Below are positions 1 through 9,733 of a stretch of DNA of 64,000 bases, in pieces. The first letter of the stretch is position 1. Every line of letters begins with the position of its first letter. The notes below the pieces were generated by a model, which was not told where the DNA came from, did not search any database, and saw only the letters and a program-made list of their open reading frames with translations. Source of the DNA: Ctena decussata (Eukaryota > Mollusca > Bivalvia > Lucinida > Lucinidae); assembly GCA_963989385.1 (NCBI GenBank), contig OZ022502.1, positions 8,214,501 through 8,278,500 of the forward strand, read 5' to 3'. A program made the position numbers and the translations under genes.

Positions 1-1140
1 ATATTCTGTGGATTTTCTTGAGTTTCATTCCGAGGGACAGGTATAGCTGCAGATTTCTGTAATGCAAAACATATTTATTTTTGTCTCTGAGATTCGGGAC
101 CAGCTTCTCGGTGTTGAGCATACTGTTATTTTCAAGAAGGTTTGACTGGTAGTCAGACAACCATTCTTTTTTTTACTTTTAATCGCTCCGGGGCAAGTGG
201 GTAGTCATTATGCAAGTCATGGAGCTCGGCTGGATAATCTAGGTCTACTTCTAAGATGCAGCCCTTGCCTGGTTCATCCGGCGGTTTATCAACCCATTTA
301 AAACCAGAATAAGGTAGGGGCTGACTCATAGCCCAGCCATAGAGATTATTTGCATCGTAATACATGATGTGGTTGTGCTGTTTGTTAGGATTATAGCCAG
401 GCACGCTAGGGTTGTTAGCCTTAGCGTGTCTTTTTGAAGTCATGCTGACACCGCCACGCATCCCTTTTTCTGTGAATAGATGCTGATCGTAGTCAGTCAG
501 GAGCTCCAGTTCAGTACCGGTGTATTTGAGTAAAGCGTCCCAGGATAGGCCAGGGGCTGTATAATAATGCAGCGGATCCAGTTTGTATGCATTTATACAA
601 GTTCTACGGAATGTTTGGAATACGTCTGCCAGCAGAGTCACATCTGTTTTTAGATAGAGATCATGGTAATCTCCCAGCGTCTCGCAGCTGAAAGTTTCCC
701 ATACTTTCTGGGCATGTTCGTAATCTTTCTCGGATATACTCTCATCTGTTAGGCTGCTGTGGAATTTCTCAATAGGCGGCAGCTGAGTCTCCAGGAACCG
801 GTCAAATGAATCCATATATTCGTATGGGTAAACGCCCTTTTGTAATAATATATCAATGTCTGTTGACTGGTGGTTTCCGGTTGGGCCGGGAATATCATAA
901 CCTTCATCCATTTCTTTTAAGGTGAACTCGATGCCGCAACCTTCTAACACATGGCCAACACTTGATGAGCAACCTTTAAGAATACCGGCAATATCGGACA
1001 CATTAGTCTTGTAAATCATAAGTCCATCAAAAACAAGAGAAGCAACCTCGATGCCTTTTCCATTTAAGTAATCGAAAGCAGCCATCAACGCTTTGTTTTC
1101 CAACCGGCACAGTATGTGGTTAATCGTGGATCCTTCCAGA
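1..1140 (-). pseudogene. Family-B DNA polymerase, C-terminal part, frameshifted, runs off the left edge
   Basis: This continues the polymerase above in a different frame. There is no ATG at the frame opening; the first codon at 1103 is TTG, so it is a continuation and not a gene start. The first 70 residues finish the inserted domain, with a VFDGLM motif near residues 24-29. The polymerase-B sequence then resumes with the KGVYPYEYMDSF region (about 89-100), Exo III (DLYLKTD, 148-154), GMRGG (214-218) and polymerase motif A (YYDANNLYG, 248-256). The frame stops at 153 just after a homopolymer (T-run at 169-176). Recognisable polymerase sequence (KYVLHYRNL) carries on in a third frame to base 1. 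Motifs B and C would lie outside the window. Two frameshifts make this copy non-functional unless they are sequencing errors at homopolymers. Confidence 0.85.
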
Positions 1141-3694
1141 TTGTAATTTGTATGTTTGTTTTCTGTGCATGTTCATACATCTCCGGATTAAGCTGGACAA
1201 CAGCGTTTATGATACTGCGCATTCCAGTATAATAATCGATGAACCACCGTGGATCATCTGGGTTCAGATTTTCTTGCTTGCCATTCATTATTGCTAAGAG
1301 AATTTTTTTTGCTTCATCCCGGGTGATGCCGCGGTTCTTCATGAGATCCTGCAACATGGAATCACGGTGCTTGATGTAAGCATCCAGGGCTGCGCAGTTT
1401 ATCCCGTGTTTGTGACAGTACCAGGAAAGTAGCGTTGGGTGCGCATTTTTCATGTCGATGTCAAACATGCTGTCCTTGCATATTGTATGACGGATTTTCC
1501 GGCTCATATTTTGAATGCCTAGCTTTTCAGCTGTCCAGTATCGACCAAACCCATGTCGCTGCCGGTATGACATTGGTCGTTCTCCATTCTGGTTTAACAT
1601 GGAGAGATAATTACGAAGCAAGCTCAGCTGAGTTTCCTTGTCAGTATTTTGTCCATCCTGGAAACTGCTGCCGAGGTCAAACTGGTTGCTGTGATCTAAT
1701 ATGTAGGCTAGCTTACGCCTGTCGACACACTCCCGCAGAACGATGGGTCGACTATCTTCAGAACTAAAGCTGCCGTAAAGTCTTTTCTTGATTGGCTGGG
1801 GATTAAATGTCTTCTGGGTGATTTTAAAGTCATTTTTGTCAGTTGCATCAACTAACTTTGCCAAAGATGATGCCATAAACTGAAAGCTGTCCAGAAATTT
1901 AAGTTGACCAACGCTGAAAGAGATGTATTTTTCTGTGTTGTTTGGAATGCACGATAATCTGCCCGAGATTTTATCAATCTCTTGCATGATTAAATGGCTG
2001 TCATATCCTTTGAGATTGTGCAAAACAACAGGGATGGGTGTTACCCACGGTTTTATAGCAAGTTTAAGGTTGCAGAGTTTGTGGGCCGGACCTCTAAAGT
2101 GGCCTAGGATCCTACAATGATCACGTACTTTGGGATTTTTTTCATCGTTGAATTCTTTCTGGCAGATCCAGCATTGCGTTGCAGACTGGAAATCCATCTC
2201 ATTTTTCTCCGACATGTGTAGGGGCTTCGGCTTTGCAAATACATTATTATTTATATTGACTACTTCCCGTTTCAGGGATTTCAAGAACTGCTCCACGACA
2301 TCTTTACCTCTGTAAATTCTTACACCGGATGATGCACCATCATATCTAACAACCTGATATCCGTAACCGCATGCTTGGTGTATGCTTTTGATTTCAGATT
2401 TATCCCCAGCTGCCACTTGATGCGGTTTTATTATGCTTTCAAAATCGGCATATATGACGAAAGGCACCTGCATCTGTTTATGGTAATTTTTAAACTTTAT
2501 TTTTTCCCCTGGGGCTGGCATTACAATCTTAGTTGCTCTGCCATTGATGCCGTAACATTCATCTTTGTGGCTGATTAGTAGGTCTTCACGGGAAAACCCG
2601 TAGAGACAGCGGTCGCAGAAGTATGTTTTACCTCCGTGTTTGTTTTTGTCAAATAGCAGCCTGGAAAGGTATTTTACCCAACAATAATGGTAATTGTCTT
2701 TTTTGTCATGGAGCAACAGCAGGTTGATCCGTGGCATTTCACTCGGCTGCCCGGAAATATGATATGGGACAACTGTCTGCTCATAGCCATATGCATTGAT
2801 GGCGAGATTGTTTTGTTTCTCTACTTTGTAAATTTGTGATACTGGTGTAGGAAAATCAATTCCTTCCATGTTTAAATTGTCTTGTTTTGGATAGCTGTAT
2901 GGTTTGTTGAGATTATTTTTAGCTTGAAATAAAGCTGACCTTAAGGCCCATCTAAGGCATTCTTGATCTTGATTTTTCACATTGATTATTGCCTTTTTAT
3001 TAGCCAAGACCTCAGGAAGTGGAAAATATGATGAGCCCTTGAGTGGCTCATATTTTGCGATGTTAAGGTACAATGTATTGCATCTATCAATCATCCAGCC
3101 TGAGCCTTCCTTAGTGAATTTTTCGATTTTCTGCTCAATTGCCGAGACTGCCTCGTCGTAAAAAGCTAGAATTTCTTGAGGAGACAATGTGGCATACTGA
3201 TTGCTGTAAAATGTTCCCTGTATATTCTTTTTATCCTTGAAAAAGTCAACAATAAGCCCAAATTGCCATTTCAGACCGGATAGTTCTTGCAATTCAGCGG
3301 TGAGCTTGTTTTTTATAATAGTTTTCTTATCTTGGAACATTTTCATGGGGTCTTTGTATCGTGTAACGGAAATTTCATGCGCTCTGAGATAGCCACATTT
3401 GGTTTTGTCCACAAGTTTTAATTCAGGCTCAGATTCTTTTGTCATAAAGAATTGATGGAGTTCATTCATGACGTTTTTGTGTGACTTTTTGTTTTTTTGG
3501 ATTTCCCGTTTATGTTTCTTTCGTATACGCCGTTTTTTCCGCAGATTTTCCGACGTTTTTTTGGTGCCTGCCACTGGGGAAGGCATTTCAGGCGTTTCAG
3601 GCATTTCTAATGCATTTAATGCCTTATTTAAGGCACTACCATCAATTACTCCGTTTTCATACAACTGTAATAGTTTTTTGACAGAGTCAGACAT
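1085..3694 (-). pseudogene. Family-B DNA polymerase, N-terminal part with inserted palm-like domain (virus-like transposon)
   Basis: This 869-codon frame starts at an ATG (3694) and matches the N-terminal half of protein-primed-type polymerase B (DNA_pol_B_2) found in Polinton/Maverick-like and related elements. Seen: a basic N-terminus (residues 50-75), a C2H2-like finger (C360, C363, H376, C380), Exo I (YADFE, 415-419), an endonuclease-VII-like cysteine/histidine cluster (C508, C511, then DHC at 525-527, H538, C541) and Exo II (HNLKGYDSH, 559-567). After the segment near 604-630 the expected polymerase sequence stops. About 240 residues of another fold follow, with FDIDMKNAHP (744-753) and an R-x3-K motif (792-796). 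The frame ends at 1085 in a short non-homologous tail, while the homologous reading continues in another frame from about 1135 down. No integrase, packaging ATPase, capsid gene or long terminal inverted repeat is visible. I infer a dead or mis-sequenced copy. Confidence 0.85.
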
Positions 3695-4184
3695 TTTTTT
3701 TATTATATATATTGTAGTATTTTTCCCCTCTAATTAAAATTATTTAATTCCAGTCATGTAATTAACCCGCGCAGGTTTTTATTCGGGCTTATTCATCCCA
3801 GCTGTCATAAATTTGGCAATTGTTTCAGCATAGTCAAGATTGACAACTAGTGATTTATATTTTGAAGAAAATCAATGTATGTATCTTCCCTTGGACTGAT
3901 AAGATAAAAGGCCTGCTTTTTTTTGACGGATCATTTGATAAATACCTTTTCACAATTAATAATGAGATAAAAAGTAACATGCCCTGTTACCAAAAACGGA
4001 AATGATCAATTGTGCGCGCGCACACAGATAATCAGCTGACTTCATATCTTTAGTGGGTAAACTGATAATCACTATCAAAGTTTATTTGCCCCAAAAACTA
4101 TTAAGATAAATCATTTCAGTTATCTCATCCACTACATAAACTATGTGTTATAATAATTTCCCGTTTATGCGTTTCAAATCTGGA
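3695..4184. other. AT-rich non-coding stretch
   Basis: No coding, tRNA or clear repeat signal. An alternating purine-pyrimidine palindrome (TGTGCGCGCGCACACA) lies near 4011-4026. If the polymerase relic belongs to a Polinton, one terminus might be expected here, but I see no long inverted repeat. Confidence 0.4.
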
Positions 4185-4610
4185 TACCGTATATTATGGA
4201 AATAAGACCTGGTCATGGTCTGTACTGGATTAATTATACCACTATGGAATATATTTGACTTCAAATTTTGATATCCATATTCGCGAACCTTGGAAATTAC
4301 GATATACTATGGAAATAAGGCCTGGTCTTGGTTTGTACTGGATTAATTATAAACACATGTGATCTGATTGTGACCTTAGCGAATTTGGATATCCAGATTT
4401 GAAGCTTAGTGAAACGATATATTGTGAAATTAAGCCTGGTCTTGGTTTGTACTGGATTAATTCTAAAACATATTTACCATATATTGCGAAATTAAGCCTG
4501 GTCTTGGTTTGTACTGGCTTAATTCTAAAACATATTTACCATATATTGTGAAATTAAGCCTGGTCTTGGTTTGTACTGGCTTAATTATTAATAGTATATT
4601 GTAAAACCAC
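4185..4610. repeat. Tandem repeat, five units (113-114 bp then 62 bp)
   Basis: The core CCTGGTCTTGGTTTGTACTG recurs with its first base at 4208, 4321, 4435, 4497 and 4559, giving spacings of 113, 114, 62 and 62 bp. The last three units are nearly identical. The array sits directly upstream of the first visible BAAT/ACOT exon, inside an intron. Confidence 0.9.
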
Positions 4611-4759
4611 CAATATATCACTACTGAACTAGTTCGTCAAATATTAAAGTTTGTCGTTTTTAGACCGGTGACCTGGTTGTTGTGCCGGTCAAATTACACG
4701 AACAAGCTACTTGGGATAAATATCTATCAATAAACCTCATGTGTGTATTTTTTTTCCAG

Positions 4760-4848
4760 ATCAAAGCAGTGGTCAACATAAATGGTATCACCATTGTCCC
4801 AACTGATAGTTGGAAAGTTCATTCCAAATGCGAACAAGGTTTACAGTG
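4760..4848 (+). CDS. BAAT/ACOT-family acyl-CoA thioesterase or acyltransferase, exon 1 of 4 visible
   Basis: The protein belongs to the dienelactone-hydrolase-like BAAT/acyl-CoA thioesterase family, which hydrolyses acyl-CoA or transfers the acyl group to amino acids in cytosol, mitochondria or peroxisomes. Four exons splice in frame (4760-4848, 6923-7007, 7897-8137, 9443-9546), each with AG acceptor and, where internal, GT donor. They give about 172 C-terminal residues ending at TAG 9544-9546. Exon 1 encodes the VVNING strand typical of the family just after the nucleophile region; its polypyrimidine tract is TTTTTTTTCCAG and its donor GTAAGT. Exons with the catalytic Ser (GxSxG) are missing and must lie left of the window, so the polymerase relic at 1-3694 is probably in an upstream intron. 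No obvious peroxisomal tripeptide ends the protein. I cannot separate thioesterase from N-acyltransferase. Confidence 0.88.
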
Positions 4849-4860
4849 GTAAGTTACCTA

Positions 4861-5642
4861 CATTCTTCTCTTTTAATATTCCACTGAGCATAAGCTGACT
4901 TTGCTTTCTGGTGATCTGAACAAAAATCCATTTAATTCCTATTTTATATATATTTTTTCATGCTTTTATATTTACATGTACATGTATTAAGCCCTGTGTT
5001 ATGGACAGATTTTGTCCCTGATGACAGGAAGCTTATATTACCTTGATAATTTGCAGCAAGTTCATCTTGGATTTTATGCAGATAACACCAGTGGAGTAAA
5101 TAGAGGATCTTACATGAGTGCTCCTGTATTATTGAATTTATTAAACGAGTTGGGGGAAAAGATAAGATGCGAGGCTTTGCCGAGCATCTTATCGTTTTTT
5201 CCCCAACGAGTTTAATAAATTCAATAATACATGAGCACGAATGCAAGATTCTATTTATCATATGACCCTAAAATCATATTCAATTAGCAGATTTTGCTCT
5301 AAAACGTCACGATTTCGCCATTAGAAAACGCAACGTTTTTATGGACGTCAACGCATAACATTACGACGTAATTTGCATATTTAATCCACTAGTGGATTAT
5401 CGTTTTTAATGCACGGCTTTATTACACTCTCAGAAGCGACGTCATACGATAAAGTCTGTTCATAACAGAAAGCTTTTGTTTATATAATCGTATTTATGAA
5501 ATTTCTTCAAGCTATACCAAAAACTCTGATTTTATAAAAAGATTTTTTCATGATTTTATACATGTTTCAGGGGCATATAACCCCAGCGGGCAAATTTTTG
5601 ACCATGACAGAAAGCTAATAATTTTTACTTTTATAATATGTT
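4861..5642. other. Intron sequence with long hairpin
   Basis: Intron between the first two visible exons. It holds the hairpin at 5117-5236 described separately. The rest (5240-5640) is AT-rich and shows no gene. Confidence 0.5.
5117..5236. repeat. Hairpin with about 50-bp arms
   Basis: Two arms of about 50 bp are nearly perfect reverse complements (GTATTATTGAATTTATTAAA on the left), separated by about 13 bp near 5172-5184. Each arm includes the string AAACTCGTTGGGGAAAA or its complement. Likely a tiny fold-back MITE. No transposase or clear target duplication is seen. Confidence 0.85.
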
Positions 5643-5655
5643 ACAAGTTCCAGGA

Positions 5656-5920
5656 GCCGGGCCGCGTAGCGCAATCGGTAGGGCGCTTGACTTATAAGCC
5701 AGAGGTCGTGGGCTCGATACCCGGTCCGGCCACTTACTTTCATTTCTCCTTCCGCTGATTCAAATAGGGCTCGTGTCAGTTACTGGTGAAAGGAAGTGCA
5801 CTTAGTACTGGTTAACCGCTTAGGAGGTCTAAGCCTGCTCATGAATAGTGTGGTTAGCTTAACTGACCGTCCCGACATGACCATAACTGTTTACCGTGGA
5901 CGTTAAACAGTAACACAACA
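5656..5920 (+). mobile_element. tRNA-headed SINE, full-length copy
   Basis: The 5' end looks like a tRNA gene with a pol III A box (TAGCGCAATCGG) and B box (GGCTCGATACC). A body of about 190 bp and an ACA-rich tail (AACAGTAACACAACA) follow. A perfect 13-bp target duplication (ACAAGTTCCAGGA) flanks it at 5643-5655 and 5921-5933. Two further copies lie at 13850-14027 and 24839-25115. The organisation resembles tRNA-derived SINEs reported from bivalves; I do not assign the family name with certainty. It lies in a BAAT/ACOT intron. Confidence 0.93.
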
Positions 5921-5933
5921 ACAAGTTCCAGGA

Positions 5934-6546
5934 AAATCCACTGCGACTCGGATTTATACATATATTTTTCATGATTTCATGAATTCTATATAGCCCTGGG
6001 GTGGGGCTGTGGGGTGGGGGAGCAGCCTACAGGAAGTGCTGACGGAAGGATGGACGGACAGACAGACGCACGTTAAACTGGCTGACAGACACACGGACGT
6101 CCAGTGAGGAACATAACATCCCGCCAATTACGTTTGGCGAGGTATAAATATGTGTTCGGGGAAGGGGGGTCGGGTTTCAAATTCAGGAAGGGGCCCCTCA
6201 CTGAAAAAAAAAAAAAAAAAAAAAAAGAACGGGATTGCGGAACAAAATATTACAAAGAAGAAGGTAATAATTTACCGAATCTAGTTGATCAATAAAAGAA
6301 GTCTACTCCACCAATGTTGGTCGTTTATTCTGTTTTTATAATTCCTCTTTAAAATATAACAAAGAATGAAAGACCGGGCCTTTTGGAGCGCCAACGCCGA
6401 AAAGAATGGTCTTTGGAGCATTGCAGGCTGAAATTAGTTTTTTTTTTTTGGCAGCACATTATAGGAGTGCCCCACCCAAGTCCTTTACTCATCGATAGAC
6501 CTTGTCGCTGACTTGCATAAATGATACTTTATCAAAATTCATAATA
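5934..6546. other. Intron stretch with (GGAC/ACAG)n and poly-A
   Basis: Contains a GACGGACAGACAGAC minisatellite near 6040-6095, the same signature found at one end of the tandem-array elements elsewhere in the window, so it may be a truncated relic. A poly-A run follows at about 6206-6226. No coding signal. Confidence 0.5.
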
Positions 6547-6784
6547 TGAGCCGCGACACGAGGAAACCAACAAAGTGGCATGTGCGCCCAGCGAAGACTC
6601 AGATCAGCCCGGGCATCCGCCCAGCCTGAGCAGAGTCTTCGCTGTGCGCCTATAGGGTAGCTAAGAGTCTAAGCTAGCTTCATGCGGACAGCGAAGACTC
6701 TGATCAAGCTGGGCGGATGTCGACTGATCTGAGTCTTTGCTAGCAGCACATGCCACTTTGTTGGTTTTGTTGTGTCGCGGTTCA
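6547..6784. mobile_element. Fold-back MITE (CGCGACACGAG family), copy 1
   Basis: A 238-bp element whose halves are reverse complements. It begins TGAGCCGCGACACGAGGAAA and ends with the complement (GTGTCGCGGTTCA). The half-unit carries GACTCAGATCAGCC and a GGGCATCCGCCC block; the loop carries GGGTAGCTAAG. Diverged from the other copies. It lies in a BAAT/ACOT intron. Confidence 0.93.
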
Positions 6785-6922
6785 TGTTTAAAATAAAATG
6801 GAGGAGGAGATGGATTTTATAAGCTCTAAGCTTCCGTTCAGATCCTCAATTTCGAACTATGTATATCTTGTAACATACATGTTATTTTCTTGAATAAATA
6901 TGTTTAAACCAAATTTCTGCAG

Positions 6923-7007
6923 GCCCAGGTCAGAGCAGGTATACAGAACCAGTGAAGGTGTTGTGATTGACCATGTTTATGAGTGTGATAATCCAACACC
7001 CATACCC
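6923..7007 (+). CDS. BAAT/ACOT gene, visible exon 2
   Basis: An 85-bp exon entered in phase 2 (completing a Trp codon) and left in phase 0. Acceptor TTTCTGCAG, donor GTAAGT. It encodes the linker (Val-Val-Ile-Asp near its middle) that precedes the catalytic-Asp strand in this family. Confidence 0.85.
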
Positions 7008-7053
7008 GTAAGTTAATTAATATTCCTCATTAATATTTTTTCCGTTTACCAAA

Positions 7054-7290
7054 TGAGCCGCGACACGAGAAAACCAACAATGTGGTTGTGCGCCCAGCGC
7101 AGACTCAGATCAGCCTGGGCATCCGCCCAGTCTGATCAGAGTCCTCGCTGTCCACATGGGGAGAGCTTAGACCCTTAGCTACCTTTAAGCACTTAACAAA
7201 GAGCCTGATCAGACTGGACGGATACCCAGGCTGATCCGAGTCTGCGCTGGGCGCACAACCACATTGTTGGTTTTCTCGTATCGTGGCTCA
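7054..7290. mobile_element. Fold-back MITE (CGCGACACGAG family), copy 2
   Basis: A 237-bp near-perfect hairpin element 46 bp after the exon donor. Same ends as copy 1 (TGAGCCGCGACACGAGAAAA) and a complementary right half ending GTATCGTGGCTCA. Confidence 0.95.
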
Positions 7291-7349
7291 AATACTGTAC
7301 GGTAACTTCCTGTTTACTTCCCTAAATGACGTAGTCCTTCCTAACTGTA

Positions 7350-7896
7350 GTCTACTCTTGAAAATAAAAGAATTAAATCCAACGGAGAATATGTTTTTTT
7401 CTTTAAGAGTTGACCTCCCATTGAAAGGGCAGCAAAAATAAATTTGCATGTAACTTGGTTGTTTCTCCTGACAGTGTAATCGTACATCTAAAAGTAAAAA
7501 GATAGGCAATGATCAAGAATCTATACAATCAAATCCTACATCCCGCTCTCAAAACCAATAGGGAAAGAAGCACACACACGGAAAAGTCGACACAAGTTCA
7601 CGAAAGACACGCACGGTAAAACCGAATGAGCAGCTCTTTCCCAAACAGGTGGTCATTCAGCTACCCTAATCAAAAACAGCATCCGGACCCGGCCCCAGTG
7701 AACATCCACAGAATTATTTCTCCCATATGTTTTTTTTTTTTTTTTTTTAAAGATTAATGTTTCACTTTCCGCGGTTTGCTTTTCACTGAAAATCATAAGG
7801 AGTTTTTTCATTGCAAGATTTTAAAACACACAAAACAGAATTCTGGTTTTATTTATTAATTATTTTTTTTTTAATTTCCATCCTTACTCACTGCAG
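7350..7896. repeat. Dispersed repeat in intron, related to 43390-43750 and 45370-45720
   Basis: The segment 7500-7700 (CAATCAAATCC then GAGCAGCTCTTTCCCAAACA) recurs near 43430-43550 and 45370-45470. Poly-T runs at 7731-7750 and 7863-7872. No gene. Confidence 0.6.
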
Positions 7897-8137
7897 GCAT
7901 GGCAGCACGGAGCGAAAGTTCTAGTCATTGTCGGAGAGGATGATAAACAGGTTCATCCTAAGTGGCATTTCTTCTACCAGGACCACTGGCCAGCTGAGTT
8001 GAAGGACAGGCTCGAGCTCCACGCCTACGTTGGGGCGGGGCACCTGATAGAACCGCCATACTCACCACATTGCCGGGCGGTAAAGCCATCCAAAGAGAGA
8101 ATCGCAAGTGTGGATTTTATAAGACCGGAATTTCAAG
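7897..8137 (+). CDS. BAAT/ACOT gene, visible exon 3 (catalytic Asp and His)
   Basis: A 241-bp exon, phase 0 in and phase 1 out, acceptor CACTGCAG, donor GTAGTC. It encodes VLVIVGEDD, whose acidic residues hold the catalytic Asp position of the family, and AGHLIEPPYSPHC, which carries the catalytic His (GH[LY]IEPPY is diagnostic of BAAT/ACOT proteins). The chain runs without interruption, so the gene looks functional in this part. Confidence 0.93.
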
Positions 8138-8285
8138 GTAGTCTCATTTTTTTCTGTCACTTAAGAAATTTAATCTGGATAGCTACTGTTGTTATTTTCT
8201 TGTCAAATGCTGTTGTTATTTTTTGTCAAAATATTGTCACATCTGGTGCAACACACTGTAGTTTGTTTTCGAGAATGTATACATC

Positions 8286-8642
8286 ACATTTCGTACAAGG
8301 ACCATGTAACTAATTAGGAGGTTCGCAGAAAGATCCAAGCAACCGTTGGAGACTTTGATGAACAACTGACGTTGGTCAAGAAACGGAAACTAAGGTGGTT
8401 TGGTCACGTCTCAAGGTCTTCTGGTTTAGCAAAGACGATTCTACAGAGCACAGTGAAAGGAAAACGAAGAAGAGGTAGACAGAAGAAGAGGTCGGTAGAT
8501 AATATTAAAGAGTGGACAGGGATGGATTTTGCCAGCTCAACTAGTGCAGCTGAAAACAGGACAAGATGGAAAGGGATTGTTTCGAAGTCATCTGTGGTGC
8601 CCCAACGACCTAGTAAGGCTATGGGATAGAATAGAATAGATA
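8286..8642 (+). mobile_element. 5'-truncated non-LTR retrotransposon fragment (LINE 3' end)
   Basis: This encodes the C-terminal tail of a LINE reverse transcriptase protein: KKRKLRWFGHVSRSSG, a basic GKRRRGRQKKR block and a KSSVVPQRP end. One TAG interrupts the first residues (about 8310). The 3' end is ATAGAATAGAATAG. Further pieces lie at 24012-24072 (plus) and 39134-40340 (minus). It lies in a BAAT/ACOT intron. Confidence 0.88.
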
Positions 8643-8688
8643 TTACATAAGGATTCATTATGATGAATATGCTACAAAGGTGTTATAT

Positions 8689-8975
8689 GAGACATATTGA
8701 TGTTTTCCTTGAGCGTTTTGTATTAGTTTCTCCATTGTCTAAAGTCACTTGGAAAACAAGGTTAAAAAGGTGGTGGCATCATACCTGTTTCTCATGGCGA
8801 AAAAGGCACTATGTACCATACCATATGATATGGTACAAAATGTTTTTCTTCTCCGTTAGAGTCACAGGTATGATGCTACCCCCTTCTTAACATTTTCTCC
8901 AAGTGACTACAGACAAATTAAAAATAATGGAGAAACTAATACAAACGGCTCAAGGAAATCATCACTATGTCTCAG
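8689..8975. mobile_element. Palindromic MITE-like inverted repeat
   Basis: The left half (CCTTGAGCGTTTTGTATTAG, AAGTCACTTGGA, GGCATCATACCTG) is mirrored in reverse complement on the right (GGAGAAACTAATACAAACGG). The arms are about 115 bp, with a centre near 8830 (CCATATGATATGG). No coding capacity. Confidence 0.8.
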
Positions 8976-9029
8976 CTTTTTCAACAAAAAGTCAAAGACC
9001 TCACAAATCCGCAACACTTAGAGAATAAT

Positions 9030-9291
9030 GGGCCTCCGCGGTCTGGTGGTTAAGACCGCTAATTTTGAGTGATCAGTGAGTGAACACGGGTTCAATTCCC
9101 CACCCCCACCCCTTTTTACGCAACACGTAAGTCCTAAGGAGACGGGACCTTGGTTTAAATTTTCATCCAAAAGAGAAGCGGGGGATCAAATCCGTTATTC
9201 CTCGATTGACATTTCCTACCACCGCTCCAAACTGATTTCAAACATAAGGTCTTTCGCCACTATGGGTTCGAGATGTTAGGTTTTTTTTTCC
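9030..9291 (+). mobile_element. Probable second tRNA-headed SINE
   Basis: GCGGTCTGGTGGTTAAGACC resembles a pol III A box region, and GGGTTCAATTCCC about 45 bp later a B box. A body and a T-rich end follow. It is unrelated to the SINE at 5656. Boundaries are approximate and no target duplication was found. Confidence 0.5.
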
Positions 9292-9292
9292 G

Positions 9293-9394
9293 AGAACTCC
9301 AAAGCAAATTTCATAGTTGTAGGGAATCCTCCTTAAAGAAATTTAGCCTTAGCAACAGCATAGCAACCACTTAAGTTGTTTTATAAATACGGCC
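9293..9394. mobile_element. Half copy of the GGGGCCGTATTCATA palindromic MITE
   Basis: Matches the right half of the intact element at 46222-46444: AAATTTCATAGTTGTA, CCTTAGCAACAGCATAGCAA, ending ATACGGCCCC. The left half is missing. Confidence 0.75.
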
Positions 9395-9442
9395 CCTGAT
9401 GAAGACTTTTTAGCTTCACTGACTGACTTTTCCTATTTTCAG

Positions 9443-9546
9443 ATTTGCCATTTATGACGGGTGGGTATCCAGCCCAACATGCTCATGCTCAAGAAGATTC
9501 TTGGGAAAAAATTCTGGACTTCTTAAATCGAGAACTCGGAACTTAG
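9443..9546 (+). CDS. BAAT/ACOT gene, terminal exon
   Basis: Acceptor TCCTATTTTCAG. The exon completes an Asp codon and encodes GGYPAQHAHAQEDSWEKI, the family's conserved C-terminal helix region (HA.AQ..SW), then Leu-Gly-Thr and TAG at 9544-9546. The 3' UTR and poly(A) site are not resolved; the next MITE starts about 190 bp on. Confidence 0.93.
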
Positions 9547-9733
9547 CAAAAGTTTAATTGATATAGAGAGGATTTATTGTTACAATTTTAATATTCAGAA
9601 GCTTTTCTCAGGTGCAGAATCGAGATCAAAAGTTTACACCACGTGAGTGAGACCTGTGGTGAAAAAGCGTAAACTTAGTGAAACACGCATCCTCGGACTA
9701 GACTTGGTAAAATAATGTACATAAAACAGTATT

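Noticed and set aside
3468..3737. Plus-strand frames opposite the polymerase gene
   Set aside because: They are shadows of the minus-strand coding sequence with no signature of their own.
5656..5733. Functional tRNA gene
   Set aside because: The A and B boxes are good, but the anticodon and acceptor stems pair poorly, and the sequence continues into a SINE body with target duplications.
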